A stretch of 64,000 nucleotides of DNA from Bacillaceae bacterium IKA-2 (GTDB taxonomy: Bacteria > Bacillota > Bacilli > Bacillales > Anaerobacillaceae). The translations under genes were made by a program, and so were the position numbers. The notes beneath the pieces are model-generated. The model saw only the letters and a list, made by a program, of their open reading frames with translations, was not told the DNA's origin and searched no databases. Location of the stretch: contig CP134492.1 of assembly GCA_031761875.1 (NCBI GenBank), positions 2,046,001 through 2,110,000 of the forward strand, in the 5' to 3' direction. This document shows, piece after piece, positions 48,970-58,697 of this stretch (positions are counted from its first letter, which is position 1; each line of letters opens with the position of its first letter).

Positions 48970-50061
48970 ATGATTGAAAAATTGCCTAAACAAATTCAGA
49001 TTTCACTTCCAAAAGATACAGCTCCTCACTCAGGTTCTAATATTGAGTGGTGGTACTTTTTCGCTTTTCTTAACGGAGATAAAGGTGGACAATATGCGCT
49101 AATGGCTTCTTTTTTTCGAGTCGGAGAATTTGAGTTTCAAAAAAGTCATTATTTAATTTATACGTTAATTGATCTCAATAATAAAACAAAACAAGCTTAT
49201 TCAATAATTGACTCAAAATTAGAATTTAATATGGTTTCAACATTCCTTCCTCTCTATTTACTTCTTCACCCAACAGATAAACGAATATGGAAGTTATACA
49301 AAAGTTTACTGATGAAACAAATTCCAAAGCCTCATACTAAAATAAAAAAGGCAACAATCAAAAAAAATCCAACACAACTTATCTATGGTGATAATAAATT
49401 GACTTTTTTCGGTGAAAAGCAAGATTCCTTTAACGTCCGTTTAATTGAAAAAAATCTAGAAATAAATCTACAGTTCATACCTACAAAGCCAATCGCCCTC
49501 ATAGGCGGTGATGGAAAACCAGGTGATTTATATTATTATTCTTTTACCAAAAATAAAGTTCAAGGGAAAATTCAAACTGACAAAGGAATAGAGAATGTAA
49601 AAGGAGAGGGGTGGTTTGACCATCAATGGGGGCGTGATTATGGAATACTTAAAGGTAGTGGTTGGAATTGGTTTGGTCTGCAACTAGAGGATGGTAGAGA
49701 GCTCTTAATAAATGAAGAAATGCGACCTTCAAAGGAAACACATTCACCAATGGCAAATTTAATTGAAGAGGATGGATCGGTTCGTTTCACAAGAAATGTT
49801 CATTTCCAAGCAATAAAATATTGGAAGAGCTTAAAAACAAATGCACGGTATCCAATAGAATGGAAGATAAGCATCCCTGAATTTTCAATGGAGCTACATG
49901 TCAGTGCCGTATTCTCAGCTCAAGAAATGCCAATAATCGGACCCATGCAAGCAATCTGGGAAGGAGCCACTGTTGTTGTTGGACAGGAAACTCTACCTAA
50001 TGGAAAAAGAAAAACAGTAGAGGGAAAAGGTTTTATGGAACTTGTCGGTTATACGATGTGA
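48970..50061 (+). CDS. CrtC-/lipocalin-like domain protein
   Basis: 363 aa. SGSNIEWWYFFAFLNGDKGG opens the domain and KGEGWFDHQWGRDYGILKGS GWNWFGLQLEDGRELL is the second conserved block of the carotenoid 1,2-hydratase/AttH-lipocalin family. No signal peptide. The enzymatic role is unknown in Bacillaceae. Part of this gene is repeated in decayed form at 51214-51370. Confidence 0.82.
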   Translation: MIEKLPKQIQISLPKDTAPHSGSNIEWWYFFAFLNGDKGGQYALMASFFRVGEFEFQKSHYLIYTLIDLNNKTKQAYSIIDSKLEFNMVSTFLPLYLLLHPTDKRIWKLYKSLLMKQIPKPHTKIKKATIKKNPTQLIYGDNKLTFFGEKQDSFNVRLIEKNLEINLQFIPTKPIALIGGDGKPGDLYYYSFTKNKVQGKIQTDKGIENVKGEGWFDHQWGRDYGILKGSGWNWFGLQLEDGRELLINEEMRPSKETHSPMANLIEEDGSVRFTRNVHFQAIKYWKSLKTNARYPIEWKISIPEFSMELHVSAVFSAQEMPIIGPMQAIWEGATVVVGQETLPNGKRKTVEGKGFMELVGYTM

Positions 50062-50111
50062 ATTGTATCGATGATAAAAGGGATAAGGGGAATTGGTTAG
50101 ATGAAAAAGCT

Positions 50112-50141
50112 CAGGCACTCTCGATATTAAAGAGAGTGCCT
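50112..50141 (+). terminator. Hairpin after the CrtC-like gene
   Basis: AGGCACTCTC / GAGAGTGCCT with a 9-nt loop; T-tract is weak. Confidence 0.6.
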
Positions 50142-50210
50142 AAGCTTATTTTAGTTCAAGTGCCTGCTCCTAAAGTTTGGAAACAAACAGCTGACACTAT
50201 TAATTTTCTT

Positions 50211-51149
50211 TTATTGTTTAATTTTAATAACAATTTTTCCCCGGGCATGATGTGTTTCACTTAGTGTATGTGCTTCTTGAAGACCTCGTTCACTAAACTC
50301 AAACGTTTCACCAATTATCGGCTTTAATTGACCTGATACAAAAAGATCAGCTAAGTTTTGCAACTGCTTTCCGTTTGGTTCTAGCCACACAAATCCAGCT
50401 TCTACATGAAACTGTTTTGCTTCTTCTTCTGAAGGTGGTTGAACGATCGAAACGAGTTTGCCTTTTTGCTTTAAGACTTTGTAACTTTTTGACTGAATTT
50501 CTCCACCCATTGAATCCAAAACGATATCAAAGTCATTCAGAATTTCACTGAAATCTTCTTCTTGGTAATTGATAACTTCATCAGCACCTAACGATTTCAA
50601 AAACTCTTCATTTTGTTTACTGGCTGTTGTAGCGACATAGGCACCAAGACTTTTAGCTATTTGTATTGCAAAAATTCCAACACCACCAGCTCCTGCATGA
50701 ATTAATACTTTATCATTTTCTTTGATTCCAGAAAAATCAACGAGACATTGCCATGCGGTTAAGCCTGCTAGAGGAATTGAAGCAGCCTCCTCAAAGCTCA
50801 TCTTTTCTGGTATGTTGGCAAGTAAATTTGCCTCAACTGCTATATATTCAGCATAAGTTCCCAGTCTTGTCGTTGCTGGTCTAGTAAATACACGGTCTCC
50901 AACTTTATAATCATTGACATTTTTACCGATATCAACAATGACACCTGCGGCATCCCAACCGAGGATAATTGGAAATTCAAATTGAAGCATTTCTTTAAGA
51001 TATCCGGCACGCACTTTCCAGTCGATTGGGTTGATGGAAGTTGCATGTAGTTCTAATAAAACTTGATCATCATTTATAGAGGGACGATCTACGTCTCTTT
51101 CTCTAAGCTCTTCTTTTCCACCGTATTGATCAATAACTATGGCTTTCAT
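50211..51149 (-). CDS. Medium-chain NADP-dependent oxidoreductase (quinone reductase-like MDR)
   Basis: 312 aa. GroES-like start MKAIVIDQYGGKEELRERDV, SINPIDWKVRAGYL, ILGWDAAGVI, then the Rossmann motif HAGAGGVGIFAIQIAKSLGA and LDSMGGEIQ. No catalytic zinc cysteines, so it belongs to the zinc-free QOR/YhdH-like group and likely reduces quinones or enones with NADPH. AAAAGGAGATGAC precedes the ATG. Confidence 0.93.
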   Translation of the reverse strand: MKAIVIDQYGGKEELRERDVDRPSINDDQVLLELHATSINPIDWKVRAGYLKEMLQFEFPIILGWDAAGVIVDIGKNVNDYKVGDRVFTRPATTRLGTYAEYIAVEANLLANIPEKMSFEEAASIPLAGLTAWQCLVDFSGIKENDKVLIHAGAGGVGIFAIQIAKSLGAYVATTASKQNEEFLKSLGADEVINYQEEDFSEILNDFDIVLDSMGGEIQSKSYKVLKQKGKLVSIVQPPSEEEAKQFHVEAGFVWLEPNGKQLQNLADLFVSGQLKPIIGETFEFSERGLQEAHTLSETHHARGKIVIKIKQ

Positions 51150-51213
51150 TCATGTCATCTCCTTTTGAAATTTTTCGATCCTTAGGTAATCTTTCACTTT
51201 CCTTACCTTAGAA

Positions 51214-51370
51214 GTAGTTGGACAATATGCGTTAATGGCTTCTTTTTTCTTAGTTGAAGAATTTGAGTTTCAAAAAAGCCTTGATTTAGATTATACGTTA
51301 ATTGATATCAATAACAAAACGAACAACCTTATTCATAAAAAAGCGCAGAACTTGGAATTTATATACTTAT
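51214..51370 (+). pseudogene. Decayed duplicate fragment of the CrtC-like gene
   Basis: TGGACAATATGCGTTAATGG CTTCTTTTT, GAATTTGAGTTTCAAAAAAG and TATACGTTAATTGAT match 49087-49190 with substitutions. Only about 150 bp remain and no start or stop is in place. Confidence 0.75.
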
Positions 51371-51431
51371 CTCAAAATATACATAATTTCTTCATATGAT
51401 CTTCATGAGTTTATTATATCTTGAGGATAGG

Positions 51432-51545
51432 ATGAAGTTAATAAAACAAAAGCAGACATTTGAAGTGAAAACAGGTATTATTGGTAAACTATCAGTTGGA
51501 CTCATATTTGGAATTGGGTCATTTGTTTTTGCTAACGTTTTATGA
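51432..51545 (+). CDS. Possible 37-aa single-TM protein
   Basis: ATG after TGAGGATAGG; MKLIKQKQTFEVKTGIIGKL then SVGLIFGIGSFVFANVL. Plausible small membrane protein, unrecognised. Confidence 0.35.
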   Translation: MKLIKQKQTFEVKTGIIGKLSVGLIFGIGSFVFANVL

Positions 51546-51597
51546 TCTAAGACAAGGTTCTAGTCTGAATACAAACTAACATAAGAGGTGATAAGAG

Positions 51598-51843
51598 ATG
51601 ATGAATGGAGGATATGGTTTTGGAGTGTGGGGGATTTTCTCAATGCTTTTCCACATTGCTATTGTTGTAGGTGTCATATACCTGATCTTTTATTTGTTTC
51701 AAAGCGTATTTAAAAGAAACACTAGCGATAGCAATTACCGCCCAAATGAAAAAACAAGTTTGCAAATTTTAGAAGAACGTTTTGCACGCGGAGAAATAGA
51801 CGAAGTAGAGTTTAAACAAAAGAAGAAAGTACTGAAAGAGTAA
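51598..51843 (+). CDS. SHOCT domain membrane protein, 81 aa
   Basis: AGAGGTGATAAG precedes ATGATG. One TM helix (~14-34) and a C-terminal SHOCT motif LQILEERFARGEIDEVEFKQ KKKVL. SHOCT domains are short oligomerisation modules. Terminator follows. Confidence 0.88.
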   Translation: MMNGGYGFGVWGIFSMLFHIAIVVGVIYLIFYLFQSVFKRNTSDSNYRPNEKTSLQILEERFARGEIDEVEFKQKKKVLKE

Positions 51844-51876
51844 GTAGCATTCTTCTTTTGAAGTTAAGCACTGTAG

Positions 51877-51904
51877 GGCACTCACGAGTGAGTGCTTTTT
51901 TTCT
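51877..51904 (+). terminator. Terminator of the SHOCT gene
   Basis: GCACTCAC / GTGAGTGC stem followed by seven T. Confidence 0.88.
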
Positions 51905-51954
51905 TGGTCCTTATATCGTCATTGGTGATCTAGTCGTTCCATTTGTTCTGACTT

Positions 51955-52200
51955 TTACCATTGATGCTTATTTTCCTCCAACCATTTTTTGATTTCAATG
52001 AATTGATTAATATCTTTCGTCTCTGGTTTAAACGAACCAACTTCAATTAAATGAAACTGACCATTGACCTTTACTAAGCAAAAGTCTTGAAAAGGAGTGG
52101 TAATCAGTTTTTCGATTTCTAGTTCCTTTTTGGCGTAAAGCTCATAGATCATCACTTGATCCTTTTTAGCTAGTAGCCAAGGTGCTGTGGGTTCAATCAT
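51955..52200 (-). CDS. Hypothetical protein, 81 aa
   Basis: GGAGGTGG lies 8 nt before the ATG. Soluble, mixed alpha/beta (FCLVKVNGQFHLIEVGSFKP). It starts 3 nt after the stop of the membrane-protein gene at 52204, so the two are a bicistron. No family recognised. Confidence 0.7.
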   Translation of the reverse strand: MIEPTAPWLLAKKDQVMIYELYAKKELEIEKLITTPFQDFCLVKVNGQFHLIEVGSFKPETKDINQFIEIKKWLEENKHQW

Positions 52201-52203
52201 TTC

Positions 52204-52491
52204 TTAAGCCACCTCCCTAGGATGTGCAGGTTTTAGAATGTTTAACGATAGTAGTTCTTTTCTTTTTAGATCATTTGATTGATGGAGCAGCTCAATAATA
52301 TCAGAAAAACCAATAAACGTCATCCCTGAAACAAAACCAATCGTCCACCATGTAAAGGTTACAGACCAAAATCGTTGACCAAATGTTCCTTCTACACCTA
52401 AAGCTAGGCCTAAAATAAAGCCTAGAAAAATATAAATAATACCGATAACGAATAATACCATTGAGATTGTATTTTCTCTTTTGAATGTCAT
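52204..52491 (-). CDS. Two-TM hypothetical protein, 95 aa
   Basis: GGAGAGATC precedes the ATG. TM helices ~9-31 and ~47-65, then a polar tail (ELLHQSNDLKRKELLSLNIL). First gene of a bicistron with the 81-aa gene. Unknown function. Confidence 0.7.
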   Translation of the reverse strand: MTFKRENTISMVLFVIGIIYIFLGFILGLALGVEGTFGQRFWSVTFTWWTIGFVSGMTFIGFSDIIELLHQSNDLKRKELLSLNILKPAHPREVA

Positions 52492-52577
52492 TAGATCTCT
52501 CCTTATATTCTTGCAAAATGATATTCTTTAAGAATTTTAACCAAAAATAGCACCGACCAAAAGAGGGAGTCAGATTA

Positions 52578-53096
52578 TTATTGTAAATAATTCTTTATAT
52601 ATTCTTGCTCTTCTTCTTCATTAAGTAATCTTTTCGCTTTGCCAACCGAACCATTTTGCAAACTCCAAATGGCATTATGGTCTTTTACCGCTTGAGTGAA
52701 ATCCTCTTCAGACCAGCGAGTAAGAATGTCTTTATATAAGTCTTCGTGAATAAATTCATTTTTTTCAACTACTTCTAGCAATCTTTCAATTCTTTCTTTA
52801 GTAATTAGCATTTTTCCCCACTTTTGTTTGGCTTGTATCTTTTGATGTGACATCCAGTGGATGTAATTTTGTATTTCAAGTTCAGTTAAATCTAAAGGAA
52901 ATTCTACTGCGACTTCTTCCAATGTGGGTATATTCCCAATCACAATTTCAACGCCATCACTAGCCTTCGTTTGATCAGTCACTTTAACTTCATCAGCATT
53001 TCCGTCTTTATTCATGAAACTATACCCGAAATAGCCGATGCTAACAACGAGAGCGACAATGAGAGAGGCAATTACCGTTTTAGTATTCTGCATCAT
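52578..53096 (-). CDS. DUF6241-like membrane-anchored protein
   Basis: 172 aa. N-terminal anchor (8-28), linker, then EFPLDLTELEIQNYIHWMSH QKIQAKQKWG and KDHNAIWSLQNGSVGKAKRL LNEEEEQEYI, a pattern I associate with DUF6241. Its ATG ATG overlaps the stop of a 31-aa upstream frame, implying coupled translation. Confidence 0.72.
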   Translation of the reverse strand: MMQNTKTVIASLIVALVVSIGYFGYSFMNKDGNADEVKVTDQTKASDGVEIVIGNIPTLEEVAVEFPLDLTELEIQNYIHWMSHQKIQAKQKWGKMLITKERIERLLEVVEKNEFIHEDLYKDILTRWSEEDFTQAVKDHNAIWSLQNGSVGKAKRLLNEEEEQEYIKNYLQ

Positions 53097-53188
53097 TGAA
53101 TTTCCAATAAGTTATTTATTAATGGTCGAGCATCCTCAAAAACAAGTGTGATAGCCGATGAATTTTTATGAATAATTGTTAGTCCCAT
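53093..53188 (-). CDS. 31-aa upstream peptide coupled to the DUF6241 gene
   Basis: TAGGAGTG lies 6 nt before ATG 53188; the peptide is MGLTIIHKNSSAITLVFEDA RPLINNLLEIQ and its TGA overlaps the first ATG of the next gene (AATGATG). The DUF6241 start has only a weak ribosome-binding site of its own, so this peptide probably drives its translation. The rest of 53189-53453 shows no feature. Confidence 0.6.
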   Translation of the reverse strand: MGLTIIHKNSSAITLVFEDARPLINNLLEIQ

Positions 53189-53453
53189 TATTTTCACTCC
53201 TAATTATCTAAACATTTCACAAACTCGACTGAACTTTCGTGAAGCACTAAAATTACCCTTTGAAAAACGACAAAAATGTAAAAGAACCATATTTTAGTAT
53301 TTCTATAACATTATCCCATAGTAATATTGGACTGACAAGAGAAATAAGCGTTAGTGTTAACTTGAGAGAGATGGGCTAAGTGTGCATCGTTTAACAAAAA
53401 GTAGCATTAATAATAGGAGTTTCTTACCCGAAACTGATCTTATTACATGTATA

Positions 53454-54728
53454 TCAAATAGCAGGATGTGTAATTGGAAAAGATAGAGTAAAACAAGTTC
53501 CTTTACCAACCTTACTATCAACAGTGACATGACCACCCATTAAATCTACAATGCTAAAAACAACCATTGTGCCTAAGCCTGTCCCTTTGTCCTTAGTCGA
53601 GTAGTAAGGAGTCCCAAGTCGGTTTACTTGTTCCTGATCCATGCCGCACCCAGTATCATTAAATGCAACAACAGCTAGGTTTTCATATTGTTGTAAATGG
53701 ACTGTCAATTTCCCACCCTCTGTCATAGCCTCAATTCCATTCTTAGCGATATTAATAAGACATTGATGCAGTTTTTGACGCTCACCAACAATGAAAGGCC
53801 TATCTTCGACTTCAAACAGTACTTCGACATTGTGCATCATCGCATATGGAGAAATGACTTTTTTTATGTAGTCTAGCTCTTTACTCAAGTCAAGAAGATC
53901 TATATTTTCTAACGAAGGCTTAGCAAAAGTTAAGTAATCAGATATTGTTGCCTCCGCACGCTCTAACTCCGTTAATGACAATTCAACATACAATTTTTGC
54001 TTTTCACTAGTGATTCCAGGTTCTCGTAGTAATTGAAGAAATCCTTTTGTCACTGTAAGTGGATTGCGAACTTCGTGAGAAATACTAGCAGCTATGTCGC
54101 TAACAATTTTTAGTTTTTCAAGCTTTTTAATCTCATCAACGAGGAGTTGATCTTTTTTAGCGCGTTCTATAAAAGTAACAAACAAAACAATTCCAATAGT
54201 TTGTGTGCCATAAAAAACAAATAAAGTCAGAATAAAACCTAGATTGCTGTCTATCCCGGTGGCATACAATAATATAGCTAATAAACTATTACCACATATC
54301 GAAGCTAAGAGAGCGATTTTAATTCTTTCTTTTGTATTAGTCTCGTTCATAAATCGAGGAATGAAGTAGATAAGAATAAAATATAACAAAATGTAAATCA
54401 CTAATGAAGCATAAAAACCTGTATCAAATCCAATAAAAAAACGATAACTTAATAAAACTATTAAGAGGGAAAGGGCTACTCTACGTCCACCGTATAATGC
54501 GCCAATAATAAGGGGTATCTGGCGCATATCAAAGTTAAACTCAGCAACGCTTGTAGTTGAAAATGTCATACATAATATTATAGCTAACGCGGATAAAGAG
54601 AATATAAAGAAATTATCAGAAAATCTGCTTTTAATTACCTTTTCAATATAATTGTAAAAAACATAATAAAGCATAAAGACAAAGAAAAGGTTTAAAAGAA
54701 ATACTTGAGCATCATTTGGAATGTTCAT
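53454..54728 (-). CDS. Sporulation-type sensor histidine kinase (KinB-like)
   Basis: 424 aa, the length of KinB. Six N-terminal helices of the 5TM-5TMR-LYT type (residues ~8-190), including RQIPLIIGALYGGRR, then HisKA with SISHEVRNPLTVTKGFLQLL (phospho-His) and HATPase boxes CLINIAKNGIEAM (N), DTGCGMD (G1) and KGTGLGTMVV (G2). It should autophosphorylate and feed Spo0F in the sporulation phosphorelay; no response-regulator gene is adjacent, as for orphan sporulation kinases. Confidence 0.9.
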   Translation of the reverse strand: MNIPNDAQVFLLNLFFVFMLYYVFYNYIEKVIKSRFSDNFFIFSLSALAIILCMTFSTTSVAEFNFDMRQIPLIIGALYGGRRVALSLLIVLLSYRFFIGFDTGFYASLVIYILLYFILIYFIPRFMNETNTKERIKIALLASICGNSLLAILLYATGIDSNLGFILTLFVFYGTQTIGIVLFVTFIERAKKDQLLVDEIKKLEKLKIVSDIAASISHEVRNPLTVTKGFLQLLREPGITSEKQKLYVELSLTELERAEATISDYLTFAKPSLENIDLLDLSKELDYIKKVISPYAMMHNVEVLFEVEDRPFIVGERQKLHQCLINIAKNGIEAMTEGGKLTVHLQQYENLAVVAFNDTGCGMDQEQVNRLGTPYYSTKDKGTGLGTMVVFSIVDLMGGHVTVDSKVGKGTCFTLSFPITHPAI

Positions 54729-55090
54729 TGTTTATCGATCCCCACTTTTCGTAAATAACTGATAAATAATCGCAAATAATAATAATAATAACAATATTAT
54801 CTATTATTTTAAATAATTTAGGTTGTTTTCGACAAAAGCTATCATAATATTACATTTTTTTAATGAATTTGAAGTGTGGCTTCAGCATAGCGGTTATTAT
54901 TTCTTTTACAATGCTTAAAATGAAGCAAACCTTAAACGAGTGGTTAGAGATTTATAAATAAAAAAATTAATAGAGGGTAGTCAAAAGGTTAGTACTAATT
55001 TTTTTGAATAGCTTTTTTAAAATCGATAAATCGCTAATAATAATCCCGTTTTGAGAGAAGATAATTGGAAACGATGATGGAGGTGTTCTT
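54729..55090. other. Intergenic leader region, no recognised element
   Basis: AT-rich, with an AATAATAATAATAA run at 54776. The last ~40 bp (GAGAGAAGATAATTGGAAAC and GGAGGTG) are shared with the leader of the SASP gene at 47522. No gene or RNA seen. Confidence 0.5.
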
Positions 55091-55285
55091 TTGAAGGAAA
55101 ACGACCATAATAGTGATGATTCAAATACAGTGGCAGGCACGAATATAGATGAGGTGAAAAGGCAAAATGAAAATTCAGGTCTGACTTATAATCAGGCGAA
55201 GGAATTGCTTGCCAAAACATTAGCAGGCAAAGATGAGCAGCACGATAGTCTAGCTAGTCTTGATTATACCGATGAGGGAAGTTAG
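55091..55285 (+). CDS. Gamma-type small acid-soluble spore protein-like, second copy
   Basis: 64 aa, TTG after GGAGGTG. VAGTNIDEVKRQNENSGLTY NQAKELLAK matches the paralogue at 47522; the tails differ. Leader sequences are also alike, so this is a duplication of gene plus promoter region. Terminator follows. Confidence 0.75.
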   Translation: MKENDHNSDDSNTVAGTNIDEVKRQNENSGLTYNQAKELLAKTLAGKDEQHDSLASLDYTDEGS

Positions 55286-55298
55286 TAGTATATAAACA

Positions 55299-55335
55299 AA
55301 AGGCAAAGTTCAAATAACTGGAACTTTGCCTTTAT
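55299..55335 (+). terminator. Terminator of the second SASP gene
   Basis: AAAGGCAAAGTTC / GAACTTTGCCTTT perfect 13-bp stem. A second palindrome, CATAGAGTTATC/GATAACTCTATG, lies at 55355-55384 without a T-run. Confidence 0.85.
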
Positions 55336-55466
55336 ACTTATTTAAAGCAGTTGTCATAGAGTTATCGTTAGTGATAACTCTATGAACGTAAATGATGCCG
55401 ATCAATTAGAATTACTAATCCAGTTGTCGGGTGGTTAACTTTAAGGAACCCGTATCAGCTGTTTAT

Positions 55467-56417
55467 CTAAAAAACTAATGGTGATAACGCCTTTGACGCA
55501 TCGAGATAAATAAATGCATCATAGCGTTCGGATATTCGTGATGGAACATAATTGCCATGGTGTTCCAGCTCAGGGTGATAAGTTACGCCGATCGCTCGAT
55601 GACCAATAATCTCACGGAAGAGAGCTTGATTTTTATCAGTAAAAATCAAGTATTTATTATCTACGGAAGCGCTGTGGAGCATGTATTCCCAACTGCCAGA
55701 GGTTGCCTTAGGTACAGGCATGATTTCTGCTCGGTCACCCCATTGTTTTGCGGCAATGACAGTACCATGATGAGTGCCAAAGCCGATCGAAAAAATATGG
55801 TCTTGTCCGTATTGCTCACGGGTAAGCTGGCCAAGATTAACCATGCCTTCACTTACCATATCAGTTGCCCTTGCATCACCAATATGAGTATTATGCGCCC
55901 AAATGATGCCTTTAGCCTCAGGTCCGTAATAGTCGCCAATATGCTGAAGAGCCTCTGCCATATGATGATCGCGAATGTTCCATGATTGCTGATCATTGGT
56001 CACCATCGTTTGATAGTAATTTTCGGCGTTACTAGCAGCAATAGCATTTATTTTAAGATTAAGAGCAGCCTCAGGGTCCTCATATTTCTGTTTGTTTTCT
56101 TGAATTGTCTGTAAAAGCGCTTGGATTTCAGCGAAACAATTTTTGTCGTGAAAAGCTGCAGCCATCCCGTATTTTTCGGGTTGGCGGTGGAACGGTTCAA
56201 TGCATTCAATTGCCTTCTTCGCTTTTTCAACAGTTGGCGAGTTAATTTTTTCTAAGTAATCAATAATGGCATCGATCGATTCCCAAAGGCTATAGACATC
56301 GAGCCCGTAAAAGCCAATTTTTTTCGCTGTTTGCGTTTGATTAAAGGAGGATAACCAGTTGATCAGATCGAGTATTTCTTCGTTGGCCCACATCCACTGT
56401 TTATGATACTCTAAAAG
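55467..56417 (-). pseudogene. Erythromycin esterase family protein, N-terminus lost to an insertion
   Basis: An internal ATG at 56393 would give 308 aa, but coding continues upstream as LLEYHKQW to the IS1182 junction near 56417. Family landmarks: NWLSSFNQTQ, KIGFYGLDVYSLWESID, the conserved WNIRDHHMAEAL and IIWAHNTHIGDARATDM. Full-length relatives have ~400-430 aa, so roughly 100 N-terminal residues, including an early catalytic His/Glu, are missing. It is probably inactive against macrolides or its natural substrate. Confidence 0.82.
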
Positions 56418-56511
56418 TGGCCCATTAATAGAATAATATCAATTGAAAAACGGTCCAGTACTTTAACACTAATCTCTTACTGTTATGATGGCAGTAAAGG
56501 GGTGGGATGGA

Positions 56512-57309
56512 GTGATTGAGATAATGGACAAACATGCAATAATAAAACTAAAGCAGCAAGGTGTATCCAATAGAAAAGCTGCCAAGCTTTTAAACATCAA
56601 TCGGAAAACAGTCGCAATCTATTGGAATGAGTACCAGAAGAACAATACTCTGTTGAATGCCTTAGACGTTAATAAAAAAGAAGTACAAGAAGTACAAGAA
56701 AAAATATGCGAGGCACCAAAGTATAATGCTCAAAATAGAAAGCCAAGAAAGTACACAGCAGAAATCGATACCAGATTAGACGAAATCCTAGAGAGTGAAT
56801 CTGAAAAGTGTAAAGAGTTAGGTCGACATAAACAACAGCTGACTAATTTGCAAATTCACCAAATGCTAGTCAATGAAAAGTTTGATATTGGATATACAAC
56901 TATTACAAATAAAATCAGAGAAAAAAGAAACAAACCTAAGGAATGCTTTATTAAACAATCATATGATTTAGGGCAAAGACTTGAATATGATTTTGGCGAA
57001 GTGAAGTTAGAAATAAACGGGGAGATCAATACCTATCATCTAGCTGTACTATCTTCACCAGCTGCTGATTTCAGATGGGCGTATTTATATAAGAATCAAA
57101 AGCAAGACGTCTTTATGGATTCTCATGTGCGTTTCTTCGATATGTTAGGTGGCGTTTATTCAGAGATTGTGTACGACAATATGAGAAATGTAGTATCAAA
57201 ATTCATAGGTAAAACTGAAAAAGTCCTCAATGAGAATTTGCTAAAATTGTCACTCTACTACGGATTCGATATCAACGTCACTAATTGTTTCAGTGGAAAC
57301 GAGAAGGGT
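56512..57309 (+). pseudogene. istA: IS21 istA, 5' part (interrupted)
   Basis: GTG 56512 after GGGGTGGGATGG. HTH KLKQQGVSNRKAAKLLNINR, then the DDE core with YDFGEVK, EIVYDNMRN up to NCFSGNEKG at 57309. The remaining 8 residues to TAA 57331 are RIT-element sequence. The frame resumes after the insert at 60804 (KGHVEGSVKIIRNKAFA). Confidence 0.9.
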
Positions 57310-57449
57310 AATGAAAAGTATATGATAATGTAAAGTAAGGCTGTTAGATAACTATAAACAAAGTGATTCTAGTTGTTTTACTTTACATTTTCAATGGCTA
57401 TATTTAATATAGGCGAGGTCGCCTACGTTAAATATAGGAGGTTATGATT

Positions 57450-58697
57450 ATGGAACAAAAATATCAAACATTTGAACAACTGTCCTCAGAAGTAGTTAAA
57501 TCCCTTCGGGATATGTCCTATTCCGAATCAAGGATAAGCCAATATCGTTCCGCGTGGCAAAAACTGGCTACTTTTATGGAAAACAATCAGATTGAGTATT
57601 ATTCAGCGTCAGTAGGTGGAGCATTTATAGCTGACTTTATTGGTACTGGGAAATACGAGGAATTTAGCCATTGGGAAAAGAGCATAATCCGGTGTGTGGA
57701 TGTTCTAACTGAATTTCAGTCTACAGGAACGTTCCAATACAGAAGGGCAAAGAAATCCTACCAATTTTATGGTTGCATCGGTAATCCTATGGTGGATTTC
57801 CTTAATCACCGAAAATCTTTGGGTATTACAGAAAATACGCTTGGTCATTACCGATTAAATCTTCATCGCTTTCTTAGTTTTTTTAATGAAGAAGGAGTCA
57901 TGGAAACCGAAGCAATTAAAAAACAACACATTTTAGGATTTGTGAATCAGCTTGGTTTTTATACACCTGCAACGCGCCACAGCATGCTTACCACTTTACG
58001 TGGGTTTATGAGATATCTACATGACAATGGGTATACAGGGATTGACTTTTCATACCTAATTCCAAAAGACAATTACAAGAAGCAATGTAAACTACCCACG
58101 ACATATACGAAAAATGAAGTTGAATCATTAATCAATACTGTTGACAGAAGTAGCCCAAAAGGGAAGCGTGATGCTGCTATGATACTATTGGCTGCACGAT
58201 TGGGATTGAGGGCTTCTGACATCTGTCTGTTGAAGTTTGAAAACATACACTGGGAAAAGAATACAATTACACTTGTTCAACAAAAGACTAAAAATAAGAT
58301 TGAGCATCCACTTTTAATAGAAATAGGAGAGGCTATTATCGATTATCTGAAGTATGGACGGCCTAAATCTGATCTTCCTTATGTCTTCCTACATGCAATC
58401 CCGCCATATAACTGCCTAAATAGATCGACTTTGCATAGCATTGTTACTTTTTATCTCCGTCGTGCTGGCATTAAAAACATAACAGAAAAGAAACATGGTC
58501 CTCATGCTTTGAGGCACAGTCTTGCTGGGCAACTACTGGAACAAAAAATACCCATCCATGTTATATCAGAAGTGCTAGGTCACAAGAATACCGAAAGCAC
58601 AAAAACTTATTTACGAATAGACTTAACATCTTTGAGCCAATGCGCATTAGATGTTCCACTCTTAAAAACGCCATTTTATGCCAAGGAGGTGGAATGA
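57450..58697 (+). CDS. Tyrosine recombinase 1 of trio (RitA-like)
   Basis: 415 aa; ATG 57450 follows ATAGGAGG by 8 nt. N-terminal SAM-like DNA-binding domains, catalytic domain with LAARLGLRASDICLLKF (first Arg), HGPHALRHSLAGQLL, SEVLGHKNTESTKTYLRID (His, Tyr). All catalytic residues present. Its stop overlaps the start of the second gene. Confidence 0.9.
   Translation: MEQKYQTFEQLSSEVVKSLRDMSYSESRISQYRSAWQKLATFMENNQIEYYSASVGGAFIADFIGTGKYEEFSHWEKSIIRCVDVLTEFQSTGTFQYRRAKKSYQFYGCIGNPMVDFLNHRKSLGITENTLGHYRLNLHRFLSFFNEEGVMETEAIKKQHILGFVNQLGFYTPATRHSMLTTLRGFMRYLHDNGYTGIDFSYLIPKDNYKKQCKLPTTYTKNEVESLINTVDRSSPKGKRDAAMILLAARLGLRASDICLLKFENIHWEKNTITLVQQKTKNKIEHPLLIEIGEAIIDYLKYGRPKSDLPYVFLHAIPPYNCLNRSTLHSIVTFYLRRAGIKNITEKKHGPHALRHSLAGQLLEQKIPIHVISEVLGHKNTESTKTYLRIDLTSLSQCALDVPLLKTPFYAKEVE

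Noticed and set aside
55467-56393. Intact macrolide-resistance esterase
   Set aside because: Coding continues upstream of the internal ATG to an IS junction, so the N-terminal quarter is missing.
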